Positions 8,505 through 13,120 of a stretch of DNA of 13,120 nucleotides are shown here, in pieces. Source of the DNA: Botryosphaeria dothidea (taxonomy: Eukaryota; Ascomycota; Dothideomycetes; Botryosphaeriales; Botryosphaeriaceae); the NCBI GenBank assembly GCA_011503125.2, contig WWBZ02000057.1, positions 1 through 13,120 on the forward strand. Direction: 5' to 3'. Made by a program: the position numbers and the translations under genes. Numbering within the stretch: position 1 is the first letter of the stretch; each line of letters opens with the position of its first letter. A model generated the notes under the pieces. It did not search any database. It worked only from the letters and a program-made list of their open reading frames with translations, and was not told where the DNA came from.

Positions 8505-9832
8505 TTCGGTTAGACGCCTCTCTCGGCCGCTATCTATTTTACTCTACTACTAAAATACCCGCCTTATAATATCTATCTACTATATTCTCCCGTAACGAAT
8601 TTAACGGTACTACTACTACCGTCGTCTCCGTCTCGCCTACGCTAGCGATATATAACGCCGGAACTATAAATACTATACTCTTACCTACTTCTATACCTAT
8701 TACTACTAATAACGGACTACGGCCTTCTACTACCGCCTCTACTATCTACTTCTATACCCCTTTAAACTCGATATTCTCTTAGCCTATTAACTACCGTAAT
8801 ATCTACCGCCTATCTACTATTTTAATCTTCTTCTAACGCCTAAAATTCGCGTTTATATTCTCCGCTACTACCGCTACTAACCGCTTCTTACTATCTCGCC
8901 GTAACTACTATAACGTTAACGCGTACTACTAGAACTAGTAGAACCGGATACTAGCTTCCCTATATCTCTCTATCGTCGTCTTTAACTTCTAGGCCGCCTC
9001 GATTATTAACCGGCCGTATACCGCGCCCGCTATACGCGTACTATACCTAAACTATATATTCTACGTATAGCTTTAGCCCTCTATATTACCGTCGCCTTCC
9101 TCGCTCTCCGCCTCCTCTTCTACTACTCCGTCTACGTCGAAAAAATAATCCTCTTTAATAAACCTATTTCCGATCGCTTAGACGCACTACTAGTACGTAG
9201 CCACGTTAATTTCTACTCCTATCCGCGCCTTACTCTCCCGCTTTATCGCGTTACGGAACCGGCTAGCCGTCTACTTCGCTACCGCCGGTCCCTCCGGGCT
9301 CTAAACGAACCCGTACTCTTTCGGCGGTCTATCTCTTCCCTCCGCTACGTACGCTAATAACCGCTTAAACGAGATAACTATCTATACGTAATATATTAAT
9401 AACTCGTCTATCTTCTACGGTAAATACCGGTAGATAATCTTTAAACTACCGTCCCGGCCGTGCCCCTTATAGTACCGGGTTACGTATACTATTAACCCGT
9501 CCTCGACGAATACGTTACACTATCCGCCGTTAGCCGTATTATAATACCGGATACTTATTAACTCGGGCACCCGCGCCGGCCCGCCGCCGGTAATATATAT
9601 TAATACGGCTAACTACTCTTTAAACCTATCTATCGTCCGTCTAAATCCGCTAATAGCTTCGCGGTTCTATTTAGCCGGGTACTATACCGGGTCCTCGTAC
9701 GGGTTAGCGATAAACTACTACCTCTACTACCGCCCTCGCTTCTACCCCGTAATTAACCGCTCGTATAACTACTACTAGCCGTCCGCCTCCTCCTCTAACG
9801 GCTATCGATTTCGCGGGTTTATAATAAACGGA
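8505..9832 (-). pseudogene. Second, truncated telomere-linked helicase copy
   Basis: A diverged paralogue of the full-length gene in the same orientation. One minus-strand frame gives the end of the domain upstream (NR(stop)P..DG near 9800), the middle domain (GGGPARVPELISIRYYN near 9580 downward, VEDGLIVYVTRYYKGHGRDG), the Walker A region GIEVGKS at 8677-8697, and TTVVVVPLNSLREN near 8600. Similarity stops after VVE..R.RPREAS at about 8510, before the DECH box, so the rest of the helicase core and the C-terminus are gone. The N-terminal side is cut off where the retroelement begins, at about 9833. Middle domain to Walker A is 903 bases, against 1134 in copy 1, an in-frame difference of 77 codons. 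The two copies differ far more than the 118-260 and 3019-3161 pair, so they are old paralogues. Confidence 0.85.
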
Positions 9833-10130
9833 CCTTAGAGGGCGGAAAGACGAGATAACGAAGCCGGTAAAGGTAGTAGGGGTAAAGTAATACCGAAGTA
9901 TAAGGGTGTAGTTTAAAGGGCGAGGGTATAAGGTGCGAAAGACGAGGGACGAGGGACGAGGGACGAGGGAGGTAAGTAAGGTCTAATTTAAGGCGTACTA
10001 AGTTATACGCGAGGAATACTTATTACTAGACTAAAGAACTAACTATAAAGTAGAGGGGCGAGCTTTATATATATAAAGAACGAACTAAAATACTAGCTTC
10101 CTAATTTATAAGCAGGTAAGTCTAGATCTA
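9833..10130 (-). other. Probable 3' LTR and downstream non-coding region of the retroelement
   Basis: No protein similarity after the chromodomain tail. The plus strand is purine-rich and holds four and a bit perfect tandem copies of GACGAGG (9941-9970). Its place between the end of pol and the helicase remnant is where a 3' LTR should be, but there is no second LTR in the window to compare with, so the boundaries are guesses. Confidence 0.5.
9941..9970. repeat. GACGAGG heptamer tandem repeat
   Basis: Four exact GACGAGG copies plus two further bases in the presumed LTR of the retroelement. Short tandem repeats are common in LTR U3 regions; no function can be assigned here. Confidence 0.85.
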
Positions 10131-10149
10131 GATTTTAAATTAACGAAGG

Positions 10150-11620
10150 TAAACGAGAGGTAAGAGGTCTAAGTAAGCTACGTTTATAATAGTAGGCTCT
10201 CCTCTCTAGGAGTAAGTTTCTACGAGCCTTTAGCTTAAGGGTCGAGGTTTCGAAGGATAACGTTTATAGAACGTATTAAGGGCCTTAAGGTCTTTAATAA
10301 GGTCGTAAGGTTCCTAGATTAGTATCGAGTAACTAGTCTATTTTACGAGGTATTTTAGTTGTCTCCGGGTTACTTTAACGTCTAGAATCTCTTCTACCCT
10401 ATACTCTTCTTCGCCGTTAACGATAACGGGCGGAGGCGGAGGTTAGACTTAATTAGGCAAGGGGTTAGAGGCTACGGGTTCGAGTAAAGAGACGTAGAAT
10501 ATAGGGTGGACTTTTATCGTCCTTAGTAGTTCTAGGCGATAGACATAGGTCGAGATCTTCTCTAGGATAGGAAAGGGGCTAAGGCGTTTAAAGTTAAGTT
10601 TATCCGAAGGCCTTATTGTCGAGATATACCTTCTTAGGAGCTAAATAAGGTTACTAGGCTTAAAGACGGGTAGCGAAATACGGTCTTTATTGGCCTATTC
10701 TACGTAGGCGTCTTATACGAATCGAATTTCTTAGCGAAGGTAGTTTTCGAGGTTTTCGAGGTTCTCTTAAAAGAGGCGTAGGGGTTCGAGGGGGGCTAAG
10801 ATCGAGTCTTTTTATAGAATCTTATAACGAGGGTAGAAGCCGTAGTTTACGAAGAAAGATGTAACCTTAGTCGTAGTCGAGATCGTATTATTATAAGCGA
10901 ATTTAGTAAGGGAGAGAAAGTCGTTCTAATCGTCTTGTTAATACGAAACGTAGGCACGTAGGTATTGTTCGAGAATAGCGTTAATACGCTCTGTCTGGCC
11001 GTCGGTTTACGGGTAGAAAGCCGTACTAAAGTTAGTCTTAATAGATAGGGATCTACTAAGAGTTCTAGTAAATTTAGAGGTAAAAATCGAGCCGTGGTTA
11101 GATACGAAGTCGTCGGGTAAGCTATGTAGTCGAAAAACGTAGTCTCGATAAAGCTTAGCAAGCTCTATCGAATCGAGGGTTATTTAGCAAGGGATAAAGT
11201 AAGCTATTTTAGTTAGTCGATCTACGACTACTAGTATAGTATCGAACGAGTTAGACGTTAGAAGTCCCGTAATTAAATTAAGAGAAACGGATTACTAGCG
11301 GCGTTATAGTACTTTAAGGGGTTTTAAATATCTATAGGGGGTATATCGAGCGGGTTTAATTCTTTGGCAGGTCTTATAGTTCGTATAAAACGAGCTACTA
11401 TCTAGCGTAGACCTAGCCACTAGAAATTACGAGTAACGAGTTTAAATATTACTACTTAGCCTAGGTATCTAGTAGCCGGATACGAGTATCGAGAGCTAAT
11501 AATCCTTTAGCGGAGGCTTAGATCTTTAGGAATATAGATAAGTCTATTAACTAGTAATAGACTATCGTTATCCTTAGAATATACGCCTAAATCTACCTTA
11601 GGATATTAAAGTACGGCGTT
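10150..11620 (-). pseudogene. Integrase and chromodomain part of a Ty3/gypsy pol gene
   Basis: In order on the minus strand: linker DNDSLLLVNRLIYIPKD (11570-11522); the HHCC zinc finger with its His now Tyr (SRYSYPATRYLG) and first Cys of the pair now Tyr (NYKTCQRIKPAR, 11381-11345); the catalytic core with D1 as Asn (SLNLITG, codon 11277-11279), D2 as Asn (SNHGS, codon 11097-11099) and the Glu intact in YP(stop)TDGQTERIN (codon 10989-10991). The D2-to-Glu spacing is 35 residues, as in the family. The chromodomain is EEYRVEEILDVKVTRRQLKY, then LVK(stop)TSYS, at about 10415-10260. The zinc finger is in a different frame from the linker upstream of it: one base seems lost at about 11376-11383. 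Stops are RIP-type TAA/TAG. Confidence 0.9.
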
Positions 11621-11629
11621 TTCCTTTTT

Positions 11630-12300
11630 CTTTGAAGCACCGAAGACTGCCCTTGGAGAACGAGAGAGATCAATTTCCTGCTTGATCTCACGTCCATTTT
11701 TATTAATTTCGTCACCCGGCGCTGCATATCACACGGTGCCAGCTCCCGTTTCCACCCAAAATGATCATGAGTCTTTTAACCTGATTGCTACTTTTTCTCC
11801 ACGAGTTGATATGCCCAAGCACATGTTTGGGTTCCCAAAGGAACAAGAAATAAGCAGTCAGAATAAAGGTGATGCGTTGTAGAAGAATAGATTCCGATCT
11901 GAGAATCTATTACCACAGTTTTCAGAGATTTTTCTCACCTTTTTTTTTACGTTCCCAGTGGTTGCAACCAAAGATCCGCGCCGGAAGTGTTGTGAAATTT
12001 ACGGGCAGTATCGCTTGCTTCGCCAGGTTTGATGTGTTGTTCGTCGTAGCACGAGTTTGTTTACAAACGGAAAACAACCCTCGCCTCAAACTACGGGACA
12101 ACGCTGCCACATGCTAATGATTGCTCGAACAGACGTAATCCGTGGTTGGAAAAGAAAACACTCAATATTTATCGCGCAGTCGAAGGCCACCTCATTGACT
12201 ACAAATGCTCAATCTATTCTCGCACTCGATCTTAATCGAAAGGATTCGCATTTCTATTGAGCTTGAATAATATTGTTCCGGATTGTGATAACATAACATC
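11630..12300. other. Non-RIP upstream region with no recognised gene
   Basis: Base use is ordinary, with CA and TG at normal frequency. Several short open frames occur (11682-11882, 11869-12117 and 12057-12260 on the plus strand, 11922-12110 on the minus) but they overlap each other, resemble nothing I know and have no common codon bias. There is a T run at 11939-11948 and a short dyad at 11666-11689. The right part is presumably the promoter and 5' leader of the gene starting at 12301. I see no clear TATA or CCAAT box. Confidence 0.6.
11666..11689. repeat. 8-bp inverted repeat GAGATCAA/TTGATCTC
   Basis: A perfect dyad with an 8-base spacer, just inside the non-RIP region. It could be a palindromic factor site or chance; nothing around it helps to decide. 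Confidence 0.4.
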
Positions 12301-13120
12301 ATGGTCCGGCCGTTCTTGGGCCCAAACTACATATCTGATGAGTCCGACTTCTTTGCATTTTCGTCATCATCGGACGAAGACGAAGAACCCATCACTCGCA
12401 CCGCTCGCCGCAGGAGAGCAAACCCAAAGACTCGATCCCCATCCCCTTCACCGTCCCACTCAACATCAGCATCCGAATCAACAACCACTCCCGACCACCC
12501 CCACGCCAACACCCCCCAACCCGGCCACTGGAACACCAACTACGCAGTCGCCTTCCTAGTCCACCACCTCCGCAGCTCCTCCGTCTCCCCCAACGCCGTC
12601 AAGACCGATTCCACAGGCAATGCGGCACCCGCCGCAGCCGACGCCATCAGCGCTGCCCGCACCTACCCCGTCCCGCCGCGCCAGTGGCGCGCCTACCCGG
12701 GCCTGGTCTTCCCCTCTCTCAGCGCGGCCGTGTTTGACGGAAAGCTTGGGGAGGGCTGCGAGGGCGAGGGAGAGTGCGTGTGAAGTAGCGTGGGAGACGC
12801 TGGACGAAGGCGTGTCCGGGAGGACTAGGCTCGTCAGTGGTGGATGGCAGGGTGATGATTGGATTGGGCGAGGAGGAAAGAGGCGAGAAGAAGCAACAGC
12901 GGGTCAAACGAGGGGGAGGGGCGGGATGGAAAGTGGACGGCAGGACGACGTGCGCGTGAAGATCGAGCTGAACGCCGTGGCGCTGCAGGGCGCGAGCAGG
13001 GATGAGATCGTGGGGACGCTGCTGCATCATATGATTCATGCGTATCTGATTCTTGTCTGTGGTGGAGTGGGACGTTCATGCAGCTGCAAAGCGGATGATG
13101 GAGATGGAGGCAGAGGAGAC
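12301..13120 (+). CDS. SprT-like metalloprotease family protein, partial, with an apparent frameshift
   Basis: The ATG at 12301 (context ACATCATGG) opens a frame with an acidic, Ser- and Pro-rich, probably disordered N-terminus (DESDFFAFSSSSDEDEE, then Arg-rich ARRRRA and SPSPSPS), then YPGLVFPSLSAAVFDGKL, which resembles the start of fungal SprT-like domains. That frame stops at 12781. The +1 frame is open from about 12560 to the window end and continues the domain: CEVAWETLDEGVSGRTRL, KIELNAVALQGASRDEIVG and TLLHHMIHAYLILVCGG. SprT-like proteins normally carry HExxH as the zinc-protease motif; here it is HHMIH (13025-13039). The switch of frame falls in a G/A-rich run at about 12750-12775 and no plausible intron (GT..AG of 45 bases or more) joins the two parts, so this is a sequencing error or a recent pseudogene. 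The 3' end is beyond the window. Confidence 0.6.

Larger units (their letters stand above)
118..11620. other. RIP-mutated subtelomeric compartment
   Basis: Across this whole interval CA and TG dinucleotides are nearly absent and TA is in large excess, while CG, CC and CT remain common. This is the product of C-to-T change at CpA on both strands (repeat-induced point mutation). In every recognisable gene inside it the lesions are transitions of that kind: CAA/CAG to TAA/TAG, TGG to TAG, Cys and His codons to Tyr, Asp to Asn after T. Ordinary CA and TG frequencies return abruptly at about 11,630. Such tracts are normally methylated, silent heterochromatin in filamentous fungi; that chromatin state is inferred, not visible. 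Confidence 0.95.
9833..11620 (-). mobile_element. Chromodomain Ty3/gypsy LTR retrotransposon, 5'-truncated and RIP-mutated
   Basis: The minus strand encodes the end of the RNase H to integrase linker, an integrase with zinc finger and D,D-35-E core, and a C-terminal chromodomain, followed by a non-coding stretch (9833-10130) in the position of the 3' LTR. Gag, protease, reverse transcriptase and most of RNase H are missing; the break at about 11,620 coincides with the return to unmutated sequence. Its left end lies inside TLH copy 2, which it appears to interrupt. At 9833 plus-strand composition switches from pyrimidine-rich to purine-rich. Because of the truncation and RIP no target-site duplication or TG..CA LTR ends can be identified. 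Confidence 0.88.

Noticed and set aside
10847..11161. Minus-strand open frame of 104 codons
   Set aside because: It overlaps the integrase core in another frame; the integrase frame carries the recognisable D,D-35-E motifs.
11682..12260. Three overlapping short plus-strand open frames
   Set aside because: Mutually overlapping in different frames, no family resemblance and no consistent start context.
12720..12783. An intron joining the two SprT-like frames
   Set aside because: CTTCCCCTCTCTCAG at 12708-12722 looks like a 3' splice site, but the protein pattern is continuous across it (YPGLVFPSLSAAVFDGKL), and the frame change lies further on, where no GT..AG of workable length exists.
12719..13079. 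Two minus-strand open frames rich in Arg, Ser and Pro
   Set aside because: Shadows of the GC-rich plus-strand SprT-like coding region.

Overview
This is the left end of a chromosome or contig from a filamentous ascomycete fungus. It opens with a (CCCTAA)n telomere (the TTAGGG type) and then runs for about 11.5 kb through sequence that has almost no CpA or TpG and a great excess of TpA, while CpG is kept. That is the mark of repeat-induced point mutation (RIP), which changes C to T at CpA on both strands and is confined to filamentous fungi. The gene families found (telomere-linked RecQ helicase with an N-terminal DUF3505-type domain, and a chromodomain Ty3/gypsy element) fit a Pezizomycotina subtelomere. 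The species cannot be named from the sequence.

Layout from the telomere inward: telomere (1-117); a 143-bp scrap of a telomere-linked helicase (TLH) 3' end (118-260); a pyrimidine-rich minisatellite of about 23-bp units with a recurrent spacer (261-2404); an AT-rich gap (2405-2650) and degenerate array remnants (2650-2790); a full-length but RIP-inactivated TLH gene on the minus strand (about 2820-8005); an unexplained 500-bp block (8006-8504); a second, diverged and truncated TLH copy, also minus strand (8505-9832); the 3' half of a chromodomain Ty3/gypsy retrotransposon, minus strand (9833-11620); an abrupt change at about 11,620 to ordinary sequence; an upstream region with no recognised gene (11,630-12,300); and the first apparently normal gene, plus strand, a SprT-like metalloprotease-family gene that starts at 12301 and runs off the window.

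In TLH copy 1 one minus-strand frame carries, in order, a DUF3505-like Cys/His domain, Asp/Gly- and Gln/Lys-type low-complexity tracts, a conserved middle domain, all main RecQ motifs (Walker A, the DECH box, TATLPP, motifs V and VI) and a Cys-containing C-terminal domain. Every diagnostic position lies in the same frame, so only transitions damaged it: Gln and Trp codons became TAG/TAA, and zinc-binding Cys and His became Tyr. The retroelement integrase has lost both catalytic Asp (now Asn) in the same way, and keeps its D-x35-E spacing. Nothing between the telomere and 11,620 can make a full protein. The region is best read as a silenced subtelomeric repeat compartment whose edge coincides with the broken end of the retrotransposon.
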